A stretch of 64,000 bases of DNA from positions 272,546,070-272,610,069 of the forward strand of contig NC_134397.1 in NCBI RefSeq assembly GCF_050003625.1, read 5' to 3'. Positions 1 to 11,450 of this stretch are shown piece after piece. This DNA comes from Haematobia irritans (taxonomy: Eukaryota > Arthropoda > Insecta > Diptera > Muscidae). Made by a program: the position numbers and the translations under genes. Position 1 is the first letter of the stretch. Each line of letters starts with the position of its first letter. The notes beneath the pieces were generated by a model that saw only the letters and a list, made by a program, of their open reading frames with translations, had not been told where the DNA came from and did no database searches.

Positions 1-890
1 TTCTTACTGATGGAAAGTAAATAAAAGTTCTTAGTGGCCAGTGCATGCCCCCAACATAATATAAGGGTCAATGGTGATATAATCTGTACTTACTTTCTTT
101 ATGGATTGTTTCGACAGTCAGGATTTCTCCAGCTATTTTTAATATATCTTTTTTGCCTTTGAAAACAACATTTAAAAACATCGCCATGGTATATAATCTA
201 AAGAATGCAAAATATATAAAATATTAATAACGTATTTAACACACATATATGTTAATAACGTATTTAAAGATTTTACTTACCTCAGATCCAATTCGAGCAC
301 AGAATTTAATGATGTTTTTTTATATTTTTGTATTTTGATTTTTTCCAATTGACGACAAACAGATTGTCAAACATGTTTTTTATTGAACATGCAAAGTATA
401 AAAGAATTGGGTTAAATTTGTTTTCGCATGCGTGATTTATGCGACTTGCAAAGAACATTCGAAGCCGCTTTCGTGGGTATAAATTCTGTGATTTTCTGCA
501 TGATATTTGGTTACAAACTTCGACTTCTAAAATTTTTTTAATTATAAGCTCTATAAATTATAGCACCCAAATGATTGTTGGAGCAACAATACCTACAATT
601 TCCATTTATAACTTCGAATCTGTTATCGCAACCAAATTATTTGTTCTGTTGATACTTTGAAAAAACAAATAAGTTGTCATGACAGAGTAAAATAGAACAA
701 ATATTTTTTTACTTGCATAGATGTAGAATAACTAATATTTGGTCGTATGTACTACCATTTGGTACCATTGATACTTTTTTGGTTATTCTAACAATAAGAT
801 AAAAGAAATAACTGACAAATAGTCCACACAACTAAATAATATGAGTTCCAACAATCTATCTGTTATCCTGCTCGAATTCCAACCAATCAT
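1..890. other. AT-rich stretch, nothing recognised
   Basis: No exon, known repeat signature or convincing coding frame is visible. Short open frames here lack codon structure or any recognisable motif. It leads directly into a reverse transcriptase remnant. Confidence 0.5.
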
Positions 891-924
891 TTCTCTGGGT
901 GTACAATTACTGACCATTTGGATC

Positions 925-1376
925 GGTTTTCTCTTGTTGGGTCGTGCCAATCTGGATATCGCAGGCATCATAGTACAACCAATAGTAATCTGCCATCGAT
1001 ACTCGCTGTATTAGATTTAATTAAGGCCTTGGATTTGATACATACTAAGCTCTATTACCAATTCTTTTTCTCTGGTACATCTTGTAATTTGATGTCTTCT
1101 TTTCTGTTACGACGCTCACAATTTTTTTAAAATAATGGTCAGAACTCGAATTTGTGTGATATTTGTTCCTCAAGGTTCTATAGTAGGACCAATCTTATTT
1201 ATGCTTTACATAAATGGTGTAGGACAGTCCGTAACAAACTCCGACATATGCATTTATGCAGATGATGTACAGCTACTTGTTATGGATGCTATCCATTCTT
1301 TGCCTCGGCAACATGATAAGGATTAACCTCGAGAAGACTAAATGTGTGACATTCGGAAGGTACCAAAACTAACAAC
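925..1376 (+). pseudogene. non-LTR retrotransposon reverse transcriptase remnant
   Basis: Broken reverse transcriptase of a LINE. Three pieces in different frames follow family order. The first is QSGYRRHHSTTNSNL followed by a degraded LDLIKALDLI block (about 948-1120), matching the conserved QSGFR..HST and LDFSKAFD region. The second is VPQGSIVGPILFMLYINGV with the catalytic YADDVQLLV box (about 1165-1290). The third is INLEKTKCVTFGR just downstream (about 1325-1362), the block that normally follows. Both metal-binding aspartates of YADD remain, but frameshifts between blocks and missing endonuclease and 3' parts make it dead. The motif style fits CR1, Jockey or LOA-like LINEs; the clade cannot be fixed from this fragment. 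It ends just before a MITE at 1414. Confidence 0.85.
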
Positions 1377-1565
1377 TCAGTGTTACTGTTCAGAATAACA
1401 CAATAACTTTTTCTACACTGAAAAAATATTGTCGTGAGGCCAAAGATTTCATGTCCTTAAAATACGAATGCAAATTTTGCTTAACATAGAAGACGCATTT
1501 CTCTAATATAATTTCTTTTCCTTGTCCAAAAATCGATAAACTTTTCAATGAAGTCGTATTGTCCC

Positions 1566-1857
1566 TACACAAAAAAAAAAAATCTGATTCAGTCACGAAA
1601 TTAATTGATCCAATTAATTTTTTAATTGAAATGTCTTCAATCACAGAAATGATAGTATCAATTAAAAAATTAATTGAGGGCCAATTAAAAAAAATAATTG
1701 ATCCAATTAAAAAATTAATTGATACTATTAATTTTTGTGATTGATTTTTGTTTCAATTAAAAAATTTGTTGATTCAATTAAATTTTTAATTGAATATTTT
1801 TTAAAACTCAATTAAAATTTTAATTGGAAAATTTTTCGTGAAATTATTTTCTGTGTA
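1566..1857. mobile_element. MITE-C nested in MITE-A (TA target)
   Basis: About 290 bp of alternating AATTAATTTTTTAATTG motifs bounded by CACAAAAAAA and ATTTTCTGTG, with TA on each side. The intact MITE-A copy at 11586-12244 reads straight through this point, which gives the empty site and shows that only TA was duplicated. The internal AT-rich inverted motifs could fold over most of the length. Confidence 0.75.
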
Positions 1858-1902
1858 TAATTAAGTAATTTGACTTAGAAATGGGTATCATAACATGAAA
1901 GA

Positions 1903-3487
1903 AAACAAGTATATACAGCACTAAGTTCGGCCGGGCCGAATCTTAAATACCCACCACCATGAACCAAATATTAGGGTTTCCTTTGAAATTTCAGGAGGGC
2001 TTGAGGACTTGAGGACACTTTCCGAAGATAAATTTAAAGATTTCACCTATGAGGACTATATCAGATTCTGGTATTATAAGAACCATTTTTGTTTGAGTTT
2101 TAGAGGAATCTGGAAATGTTACATTGAATTTCAAGCTATTTTCATGATCAGTGCGCCTTCTACACCCTCAAGAAGTGCAGTCGGTCTAAATACCAGAATA
2201 TTTACAATTTTAGGCAAATCAGATAAAAACTACGGTTTCTAGAAACCCAAGGATTTAAATCGGGAAATCGTTCTTATGGGGGCTATACTAAAATATGGAC
2301 CGATACTCACCGTTTTCGGCGCACCTCTTTATGGTCCTAAAATACCTCCAGATTTCCAATTTCATACAAATTGGATAAAAAATACGGTTTCTATAAGCCC
2401 AAGACCCCAAACCCGGAGATCGGTCTATATGGGGCCATACCAAAATATGGACAGATACTGACAATTTTTGGCACACGTATTTGTGGTCATACAATACCTA
2501 TAGATTTCCAATTTCAAGTAAATTGAATAAAAACTGCGGTTTCTATAAGCCCAAGAAGTAAAATCGGGAGATCGGTCTATATGGGGCTATACCAAAACAT
2601 GGACCGATACTCAGCATTTTTGGCACACCTCTTTATGGTCATAAAATACCTCTAGATTTCAAATTTCAGGCAAATTGGATAAAAACTACGACTTCTATAA
2701 GCCCAAGACCCCAAATCGGGAGGTTGTTTTATATGGGGACCATACCAAAAAATGGACCGATACTCACAATTTTTGGCACACGTATTGGTGGTCCTACAAT
2801 ACCTCTAGATTTCCAATTTCAGGTAAATTGAATAAAAACTACGGTTTCTATAAGCCCAAGACCCCAAATCGGGAGGTCGTTTTACATGGGGACCATACCA
2901 AAACATGGACCGATACTCACAACTTTTGGCACACATATTTGTGGTACTACAATACCTCTAGATTTCTAATTTCAGGTAAATTGAATAAAAACTGCGGTTT
3001 CTATAAGCCCAAGAAATAAAATCGGGAGATCGGTCTATATGGGGGCTATACCAAAACATGGACCGATACTCACCATTTTTGGCACACCTCTTTATGGTCA
3101 TAAAATACTTCTAGATTTCAAATTTCAGGCAAATTGGATAAAAACTACGATTTCTATAAGCCCAAGACCCCAAATCGGGAGGTCGGTTTATATGGGGACT
3201 ATAGCAAAACCTGGACCGATATAGCCCATCTTCGAACTTGACCTGCCTGCAGACAAAAGATGAGTTTGTGCAAAATTTCAGCTCGATTGCTTCATTATTG
3301 AAGACTGTAGCGTGATTACAACAGACAGACAGACAGACAGACGGACATCGTTATATCGTCTTAGAATTTCTCCCTGATCAAGAATATATATACTTTATAT
3401 AGTCGGAAATCGATATTTCGATGTGTTGCAAACGGAATGACAAACTTATTATACCCCCGTCACCATTCTATGGTGGTGGGTATAAAA
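1903..3487 (+). mobile_element. DINE-A element (Helentron-like), nested in MITE-A
   Basis: The B-end starts ACAAGTATATACAGC and carries the perfect hairpin TTCGGCCGGGCCGAA at about 1927-1941, followed by TACCCACCACCATG. The centre is a 153-bp array. Then come a CAGACAGACAGACAGACGG microsatellite, the block AAGAATATATATACTTTATA and an A-end TATACCCCCGTCACCATTCTATGGTGGTGGGTATA that folds on itself. This layout (inverted subterminal motifs, GTCYGTCC tract, ATATATTCTTGATCAGG block, GC-rich terminal hairpin) matches DINE-1/INE-1 type non-autonomous Helitrons (Helentrons), whose DINE-TR1 members carry roughly 150-bp central tandem repeats. No transposase is encoded. Confidence 0.75.
2260..3230 (+). 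repeat. 153-bp central tandem array of DINE-A
   Basis: Seven units; the phrase ending CGGGAGATCGGTCTATATGG recurs at about 2262, 2414, 2566, 2718, 2871, 3024 and 3177, a spacing of 152-153 bp. Open frames such as 2675-3019 are by-products of a period close to a multiple of three and are not genes. Confidence 0.9.
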
Positions 3488-4067
3488 AATGTTGGGCTAA
3501 AGTCAACTAGACTTTAATGATTCATAAAAATTCTTTAAAATTAATGAAATTGTCTTTAAATTTGTTGTCTTTTTGTATCTTACACTACAAAGCAAAAAAT
3601 CGTTCAAAAATAGGACATGTTTTTTAACACTATGTTGTTAAATGTTTTTTACTTGAAACATAGCATAATTTCTACTGGAAGCCTGAAAATAGAGTTGTCG
3701 TTAGTTCGGTTTTAAAGGACTGCTATCAAAGTCCTTTAAAGTCCTTTATGAAAGTCCTTTAAAAACGAATATGAAGAAAAAAAGCTGAAAAAACGAAAAA
3801 TTATAATTTGCTTCCTAGAAGCAAGAACACAAAAACTTAATTTAAAGGGAGTTGTGTCTTAAAAATACCCTTACTTGTATTCTCCGCTTCTTTGGCTCGG
3901 AATCAATACCGAAATATTCAAAGAAAAGACAAAATTTTTGGAACCGGCCATGCTTTTTTTCAGCGTAATAATTAAATTTTTTCATAATTGGTTTTATTAG
4001 GGAAAGTGCGCTTTAATTTTAGTTTAGGATATCTATATATAAGTCGCATAAATTGCATTTCTATCAA

Positions 4068-5200
4068 TATGTACAATTAGTAGTGTAGTCAAGTGTGCCA
4101 AATTTTATTGAAATCGTTTCAGATTTAGATATGGCTCCCATATATATCGTTTGCCTGATTTACACTCATATGACCACAGTGGCCAATCTTTTACTCCGAT
4201 TTAATTGAAATTTTGCGCAGGGAGTAGAATTAGCATTGTAGCTTTGCGTGCCAAATTTGGTTGAAATCGGTTCAGATTTAGATATAGCTCCCATATATAG
4301 CATTTGCCCGATTTAGACTCATACGGCCTCAAAAGCAAGAGCTTTGCCATGATTTGCTTAAAATTTTGCACAAGGAGTACGTATGAGTAGTATCGTTAAG
4401 CGTGCTAATTTTGGTTGAATAGCTCCCATATATATCTTTCGGCCGATTTACACCCATATGACCAGGCCAAAATTATTCTCCCATTTATGTTTTTTGCTGA
4501 GATAGAAGGATTATTATTCTAACTATGCATGTCAAATTTGGTCAAGATCGGTTTATATTTAGATATAGCTCCCATATATATGAACGCCAGAGTAGGGGAA
4601 ATATGGTAGAATGTTTCATATTTTAGACCCATTTTCAATGGGAGTTTCCTCCAATTGATTCGATAGTTTCCACATAGAATACATTTAATATGTTATTTAA
4701 GTGTGTCATCTTGATCTAATATGACGAATATACCCACATTTTACACAAAATTCTGTGATGATTTCCCCATAACGTAGTCATATCCTACACAGTGTAATGT
4801 CAACCTTTCCACAGAATGGTTGAATTTTCAATAAACCTCCCGACTTGTGGAAATATCGCCCGAATTGCCCAAATAATATATCACAACCCACAATTGACCA
4901 CATATGTTGGCGAGATTTAACCAATATTGTAAATATTACTCAAATTGTCGTATATATGTATATGTTTCATCCCAGGATGTGAGCCGATTTAAGTTTTAAT
5001 TCTAGCGATTTTGTAGAAGTAAAAAAAATTGTCTCCAAATCGTTTCAGATATAAATATTTATATATAGGAATATAAATTTAAATAATAACTCCCAAACAA
5101 TTTGAAGGAGTTGATATGGTAACACAAATTTTGGTATACATAATGGTGAAGGGTATAATATAGTCGGCCCCGCCCGACTTTAGACTTTACTTACTTGTTT
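4068..5200 (+). mobile_element. DINE-C element lacking its A-end
   Basis: It starts inside a 153-bp unit (TTCAGATTTAGATATGGCTC at about 4118) and ends with the diagnostic B-end, GGGTATAATATAGTCGGCCC plus the hairpin arm CGCCCGACTTTAGAC and ACTTACTTGT at about 5151-5199. About 300 bp (4590-4900) is not array and was not matched elsewhere in the window. The A-end is missing, so the copy is truncated. Confidence 0.7.
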
Positions 5201-6393
5201 TTTAATTAATTTTTCACCAAAAAAAAAAAAAAAAAACAAACGGAAAAATAATTCGCACAAAAAATTTCATAAATTCTTAAAATTTGTAAATTTTACCACA
5301 AATATGCCCATCTTGATCTTCGTATGACGCTAAAGACATTCTTGAGATTTTCTTTATCAACACCGCATGGTATAGTTAAAAATTAACAAAATGGCAACCG
5401 TATGAAGTATCTTGAGGCCTACCTTTTGCTATAGATAGAAAAATTGTAAAAATTAAGTATGTCGTATTTGAATAGAGATCTTCTGTAAATACCAGAAAAG
5501 TTTAAAAAATCTCAGTTTTCAACTTTCAGTAGCTCTCTCTCTCTCTCACATACACACACACACCACCACCACTTTACCAAACGCACGGTATAAACGTTAA
5601 TCGGAAATTGAGTTTCATTCCCTTTAGTGCATTTAGTTTTTTCTTTTTGGTGTGAAAGTCTGTTCGTCCTTGTGATTGAGAATTTTTCATGTTTGAAGAT
5701 TTTCCGCCTTCGCATTCACTTTGTGATTTGGTGAGAGGAAGTAAGTAAGTTGAAAAACTGACTTTTAAAAGAATCAACGTAGCAGAGTCCTTTGTTAAAT
5801 GGATGGTTGGCTCACTCGCGTTGGGGGTCACATCATCAGCGTCAAAGATAACTCCGACACAAAGATGCGCTTATTTGAAAAATTGCCAAAGAACTTTTAC
5901 TTCTTGCAAATGACACAAAGCACAAAAAAAAATACTTGCAAAGTTTTTACTTAAAATAAAGATTATCCCATGGATTGAAGTAAACGAGTGGAGCAAACAA
6001 TAAAGCCATTCAATTCTAATGCATTGTTACTTTAACAGAGATGAGGGAAGTTTCTTCCTTTTTTTTTGTTTTGCAAAGGAACCCTAATGAAAGTAAACAT
6101 AATTATTAGTTGCAAATATTAGTAGATGTGACAAAAACCATTTTCTTTTAACTAGAACACAAAGATTTGATAAGGAATTGAGTCCACTTTGTTAACAACA
6201 GAGAAGTAAAGAGAGAGAGTTCTTTTTAATTGGTATCATGAGTTTAGGGTTTCATTTGTTCGAAAAGAAACTTGGAAAATTAAATATTTCCAGAATAGCC
6301 TTAATGTCCACGAAATCAGGAAAAAAATGAGTAATTTAAAGCAAAATATTTAAGGAAATTGGGAATAAGAATCCAATTAGGTAATGGGTTCCC
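5201..6393. other. unassigned sequence with a short microsatellite
   Basis: Contains a (CT)n(CA)n(CAC)n tract at about 5532-5573. No exon or recognised element. The AT-rich sequence on either side is not obviously repeated in this window. Confidence 0.5.
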
Positions 6394-7480
6394 AGTTATG
6401 TTTTTTTTATACCCTGCGTCACACTGTGGAACAGGAAATCGCTTCAGATTTAGATATAGCTCCCATATATATCTTGGAAATTTGGAAGAAATCGCTTCAG
6501 ATTTAGATATAGCTCCCATATATATCTTTCGCCCGATATGCACTAATATGGACCCAGCAGCCAGAGTTTTATACCGATGTGCTTGAAATTTTGTACACAC
6601 ATAACACTTAGTCGTATAGTCAAATGCAAACTTTGATTGAAATCGGTTCATATTTAGATATAGCTTCCATATATATCTTTCGCCCGATATGGACTTATAT
6701 GCCCCCAGAAGCCAGATTTTTGGCCGAATTGGGTTGAAATTTTGCACTTGGAGTACAATTAGTAGTATAGTCAAGTGTGCAAAATTTGTTTGAAATCGGT
6801 TCAGATTTAGATATAGCTCCCATATATATATTTCGCCCGATATGGACTAATAACGTCCTAAAAGCCGGAGTTTTGGCCCAATTTGGTTGAAATTTTACAC
6901 AGGGAGTAGATTTAGCATTGTAGCTATGCGTGCAAAATTTGGTTGAAATCGATTCAGATTTAGATATAGCTCCCATATATATCTTTCGCTCGATATGCAC
7001 TTATATGGACCCAGGCCAGAGTTTTATCCCGATTAGCTTGAAATTTTGCACAAGGAGTACAATTGGTAGTATAGTCAAGTGTGCCAAATTTTATTGAAAT
7101 CGGTTCAGTTTTAGATATAGCTTCCATATATATTATTCGCCCGATATGGACTTATATGGCCCCAGAAGCCAGAGTTTTGGCCCAATTTGGTTGAAATTTT
7201 GCACTAGGAATACAATTAGTAATATAGTTATGTGTGCCAAATTTGATTGAAATCGGTTCAGATTTAGATATAGCTCCCATATATATGTTTTTCTGATTTC
7301 GACAAAAATGGTCAAAATACCAACATTTTCCTTGTAAAATCGCCACTGCTTAGTCGAAAAGTTGTAAAAATGAATCTAATTTTCCTAAACTTCTAATACA
7401 TATATATCGAGCGATAAATCATAAATAAACTTTTGCGAAGTTTCCCTAAAATTGCTTCAGATTTAAATGTTTCCCATATT
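6394..7480 (+). mobile_element. DINE-C element, deleted A-end, truncated B-end
   Basis: Begins with the A-end TATACCCTGCGTCACACTGT, but the sequence jumps from GTGGAACAG straight into an array unit, losing the usual stretch with the GTCCGTCTG tract. About six 153-bp units follow (TTCAGATTTAGATATAGC). It stops without its hairpin end where the next DINE-C begins. Confidence 0.75.
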
Positions 7481-7495
7481 TATACCCTTCACCAC

Positions 7496-8069
7496 CAGAG
7501 ATGGTCTGTATCAAACTGTTTTAGGTTTGCGACTGTCGCAAAGTTGTAAACGTCGTAAACGTCACATACGCGTCGTAAATGTAGAAAAAGTAACAAAAGT
7601 CGCAAACTGAAAATACTTTAGTCGCGTCAGCTAGGCAGCGAATTCGATGATATCCAAGACGATGGTATATGCGAAGAAGTTTCAATTCTTAGGAATGTTA
7701 ACAATTTTCGGTTTTAGTCCCCACATTTTCCCTATTGCCTTTTGCACGAGTTCAGGTTAACCGTGGATTTTCTCGTCCTTTCTAAGCTTTAAGTTCAGTC
7801 TCCTGTCCAATATAACCCCAAGGTATTTTGCATACTCACGAACGGGAATTTCGATACCACCTAAGAAAATAGGCTTGATCATGGAAAAACTTTCACAAAT
7901 TTCGGCAGAAACTCACAGCGAATGATCTCACACTAAATTAAAAAATTTTCAGGATTTCTTTTATTCAAAATTTGGTTTTCTACAGCAGGTTTACGACTTT
8001 TGCGACATACGTATTATACCGTCGCAAATGTATGTAGCAAAAGTCACAGTTTGTGACAGGCCAACCCTG
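7496..8069. mobile_element. non-autonomous hAT element with perfect 8-bp target duplication
   Basis: The ends CAGAGATGGTCTGTATCAAA and (reverse complement) CAGGGTTGGCCTGTCACAAA are imperfect inverted repeats of the hAT type. Both sides carry the identical 8-bp TTCACCAC (7488-7495 and 8070-8077). The inner ends are rich in CGCAAA and GTCGCAAA motifs. The 574-bp body holds a LINE fragment (about 7685-7888) and no hAT transposase. It sits inside the A-end of a DINE-C, so it is younger than that element. Confidence 0.9.
7685..7888 (-). pseudogene. non-LTR retrotransposon fragment inside a hAT element
   Basis: The minus strand reads IKPIFLGGIEIPVREYAKYL, then GVILDRRLNLKLRKDEKIHG, a stop, then PELVQKAIGKMWGLKPKIVN. 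This is the post-catalytic block of LINE reverse transcriptases (YLGVILD..L.W.....K...A..GK.WGL.P). About 65 codons with one in-frame stop. It is a different part of the protein from the remnant at 925-1376, so the two cannot be compared directly. A hAT has captured it or it inserted there before further damage. Confidence 0.75.
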
Positions 8070-9468
8070 TTCACCACTACTGTGGTACAGGGTATAATAA
8101 GTTTGTGCATTTGTATGTAACGCCAAGAAGGAAAAGTCTGAGACCCATCGTTTAGTATACCGATCGTCTTAGAATTAAATTCTGAGTCGATTTAGCGATG
8201 TCCGTCTGTCTGACTGTCTGTCTGTCCGTCTGTCTGTCCGCCTGTCTGTCCGTCTGTCTGTCTGTCTGTCTGTTGATGTATTTTTGTGTGCAAAGTACAG
8301 CTCGCAGTTTTAGTCCGATTGTCCTAAAATTTGGTATAGGGTCCTGTTTCGGCTCAAAGACGATCCCTGTTGATTTTGGAAAAAATCGGTTCAGATTTAG
8401 ATATAGCTGCCATATATATTTTTCACCGATCTGGTCATAATTGGCGTGTATATCAACCGATCTTCCTCAAATTCCGTGCATCCAAATATTTTATGAGTCT
8501 CGAAAAACTTGCAAAATATCAGCCAAATCGGTTCAGATTTAGATATAGCTCCCATATATAGCTTTCGCCCGATTTACACTCATTTGCCCACAGAGGCCAA
8601 TTTTTTGCTCCGGTTTAGTTGAAATTTTGCACAGGGAGTATAATTAGCATTGTAGCTATGCGTGCAAAATTTGGTTGAAATCGATTCAGATTTAGATATA
8701 GCTCCCATATATAGCTTTCGCCCGATTTACACTCATATGACCACAGAGGCCAATTTTTTGCTCCGATTTAGTTGAAATTTTGCACAGGGAGTAGAATTTG
8801 CATTGTAGCTATGCGTGCGAAATTTGGTTGAAATCGGTTCAGATTTAGATATAGCTCCAATATATAGCTTTCGGCCGATTTATACTCATATGACCATAGA
8901 GGCCAATTTTTAACTCGGATTTAGTTGAAATTTTGCACAGGGAGTAGAATTAGCATTGCAGCTATGCGTGCCAAATTTGGTTGAAATCGGTTCAGATTTA
9001 GATATAGCTCCCATATATATGTTTTTCTGATTTCGACAAAAATGGCCAAATTACCAAAATTTTCCTTGTAAATTCGCCACTGCTTAGTCGAAAAGTTGTA
9101 AAAATGACTCTAATTTTCCTAAACTTCTAATGCATATATATCGAGCGATAAATCATAAATAAACTTTTGTGAAGTTTTCTTAAAATTGCTCCAGATTTAA
9201 ATGTTTCCCATATTTATTTTTTACTAATATTTTGTTCCACCCTAGTGCATTAGCCGACTTAAATTTTGAGTCTATAGATTTTGTAGAAGTCTATCAAATT
9301 CTGTCCAGATCGAGTGATATTTAAATGTATGTATTTGGGACAAACCTTTATATATAGCACCCAATACATTTGACGGATGTGATATGGTATCGAAAATTTA
9401 GATCTACAAAGTGGTGCAGGGTATAATATAGTCGGCCCCGCCCGACTTAAGACTTTCCTTACTTGTTT

Positions 9469-10495
9469 TTTTTTTTATTGGAGTGTATTTAAAATAGATC
9501 AGTATATAAGTTAAAATTCTCACAGGTTGGGATATATATGTGACTTTGGCAGATATATTTAAAATACCATTGACTAATTCTTAAAATTTGGCATAAAGTT
9601 TTATTTTTAACAAATACCCCTGAAATATGGTCCAGGGTATCTCGCTGATGCTTTATCTGGATTTTGGAAAAATTCCACTTTAACGAATTTTGCACAAAAA
9701 TTATTTATTTAAAATTCTGATGATATTAATGATACTGACATTGCTCCTGGTTATGTTGGTTGATTTTGTTGTTGTTTTTTGGTATTTGAGTTGACATTGC
9801 TGAAATATATCATCATTGTTACAGTTGTCACATTCATCAAGGTTTTGCTGTTTTTTTTTGCTCAGCCCCTCCCCCACTATTGCCTCCTTCTTTTAATATT
9901 GGATGATTTCAAGCAGTGACAAAAAATCACGAACTTAATACAAAATATACGTTTTGAATGAAAACTGAATATGACGTGTACCCAGAGAACATTTTTGAAT
10001 GTACCATTACTATTTTCCATAGAAAAAGTTTTGTGTCATAAGTGTGTAAGTTCCTCCCAGATAAAAGGGTATCGAAAGTGCAATTTGGATAAAGGTGTGC
10101 CCATGGATTTAAAATAAATAGAAAGTGTATACGGCCGAAAGTTCGGACGTAACGAATTACCATACGAGTATTTGGAAATACACTTTTGCAGCGGATAAAC
10201 AAATTGATAATGATTTGTTCGCAATTATTAACGGATTGTGATGACAGGAATAAACGCTATTGAGGTTGGAAGAAATCGAATCAAATATGTATGCAACGCC
10301 GATTTTTACAAACGGAGCCATATTGTTGTTGTTGTTTTTTTTTTATTGATCAATCGTCTATAAATATGGTGCACAGGAACCTTTTGTACAATTTGACTTA
10401 ATATGAAACGTTCCGTAAGAAGTTTGTATATAAGACATTGTGATTATATGGAGAATAATTCATTTGAACGAAAATGTAATAATACAAAACAAGTA
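9469..10495. other. unassigned sequence
   Basis: About 1 kb between a DINE-C tail and a MITE-A. No exon, known repeat or convincing coding frame is visible. Confidence 0.5.
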
Positions 10496-11450
10496 TACAC
10501 TGAAAAAAAGGCATGCCCGATTCCAAAGATACAAGTAAGGATACTTTTAAGACACAATTCTCTTTTAAATTTGGGTGTTGTGTACTTGCTTCTAGGAAGG
10601 AAATTTAGAGTTGGTTAGTTCGCGAACGAACTAGTTCAATTGAACGGATCACTGAAATGAACGGACTGAACTAGTTCAATCGTTCTTTTTCGCTCACCCT
10701 GTCAGTTCAGCTAACTAAGCAGTTTGTTCGCTCAGTTATTTTCTCTTTCAGTCTGTGAACTCATATCGCTTTCTTTGCATAGAACATATTCGGCATTATT
10801 TTCGTATGAATTTTTGTGGGATGAATGAAACAACACAAAGCTAATACTTGTAATTTATTATGAACTTGAAATGAACCACTCACTGACCGACAATGAGCTG
10901 GCGAACTAACTGACCGAACTAGTTCATTGATCGAAAAAGAGCTGAAGTGAGCGATCATTTCATTGAACTATAATGTCCATCTTTAGGAAATTTTAATTTT
11001 TCGCTTTGTTCTTCATATGCTATCAAAGTCCTTTAAAAACGAGTTAACGACAACTTTATTTTCCAAATTAAGACTCGACTTCCAGTAGAAATTATGCTAT
11101 GTTTCAAGTAAAAAACGCCTTTAAAATAAAGTGTTGAAAAACATGCCGTAATTTTGAACGATTTTTTGCTTTGTAGTCAAGATGCAAAAAGACAACAAAT
11201 TTAAAGACAATTTCAATAAATTTAAAGAATTTTTCTGAAATATTAAAGTCAACTTGACCTTAGCCCAAACATTTTTTCTTTCATGTTATGGTACCTATTT
11301 TACGACTTCATTGAAAACTTTATTGACTTTTTGAATACTGAAAAAAAAAACTTTATATTAGAGAAATAAGTCTTCTATGCTAAGTAAATTTGCATTCGTG
11401 TTTTAAAGACATGAAATCTTTGACGTCATGACAATATTTTTTTCAGTGTA
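10496..11450 (-). mobile_element. MITE-A copy 2, split by a hAT element
   Basis: Reverse orientation relative to copy 1: begins TACACTGAAAAAAAGGCATG and ends TTTTTTTCAGTGTA. The sequence is continuous with the consensus apart from the hAT at 10607-10985 and a short deletion near 11290. Confidence 0.8.
10607..10985. mobile_element. short hAT-like MITE inside MITE-A
   Basis: About 379 bp flanked by an 8-9 bp duplication AGGAAATTT (about 10598-10606 and 10985-10993), shown by comparison with intact MITE-A copies. The ends AGAGTTGG and (reverse complement) AAAGATGG resemble hAT ends of the CAGAGATGG type. The interior has many GAACTAGTTCA and GAACGAAC palindromes, so either strand could fold. 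No coding frame. Confidence 0.75.

Larger units (their letters stand above)
1414..3967 (+). mobile_element. MITE-A copy 1, split by two later insertions
   Basis: Non-autonomous element with inverted ends TACACTGAAAAAA and TTTTTTTCAGCGTA (the TA is the target site). MITE sequence lies at 1414-1565, 1858-1902 and 3488-3967 and matches the uninterrupted copy at 11586-12244 in order, so the pieces are one element opened by a MITE-C (1566-1857) and a DINE-A (1903-3487). No coding frame. A TA target and short inverted ends suggest mobilisation by a Tc1/mariner-type transposase; that is inference. Confidence 0.8.
7481..9468 (+). mobile_element. DINE-C element split near its start by a hAT element
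   Basis: The A-end TATACCCTTCACCAC (7481-7495) is cut off from its partner TACTGTGGTACAGGGTATA (8078 on) by the hAT at 7496-8069. Downstream are the GTCTGTCCGTC tract (about 8200-8275), 153-bp units (about 8390, 8530, 8680, 8833, 8985) and the intact B-end hairpin GTCGGCCCCGCCCGACTTAA with ACTTGT (about 9431-9466). Confidence 0.8.

Noticed and set aside
2260..3230. CRISPR array
   Set aside because: Units are 153 bp with no short conserved repeat and unique spacer pattern, in a eukaryotic genome.
5574..5831. 85-codon minus frame
   Set aside because: Partly over a CT/CA microsatellite, no motif, no splice sites in frame.
8197..8275. GTCTGTCC repeat as an independent microsatellite locus
   Set aside because: The same tract is present at the same place in nearly every DINE copy, so it is part of the element.
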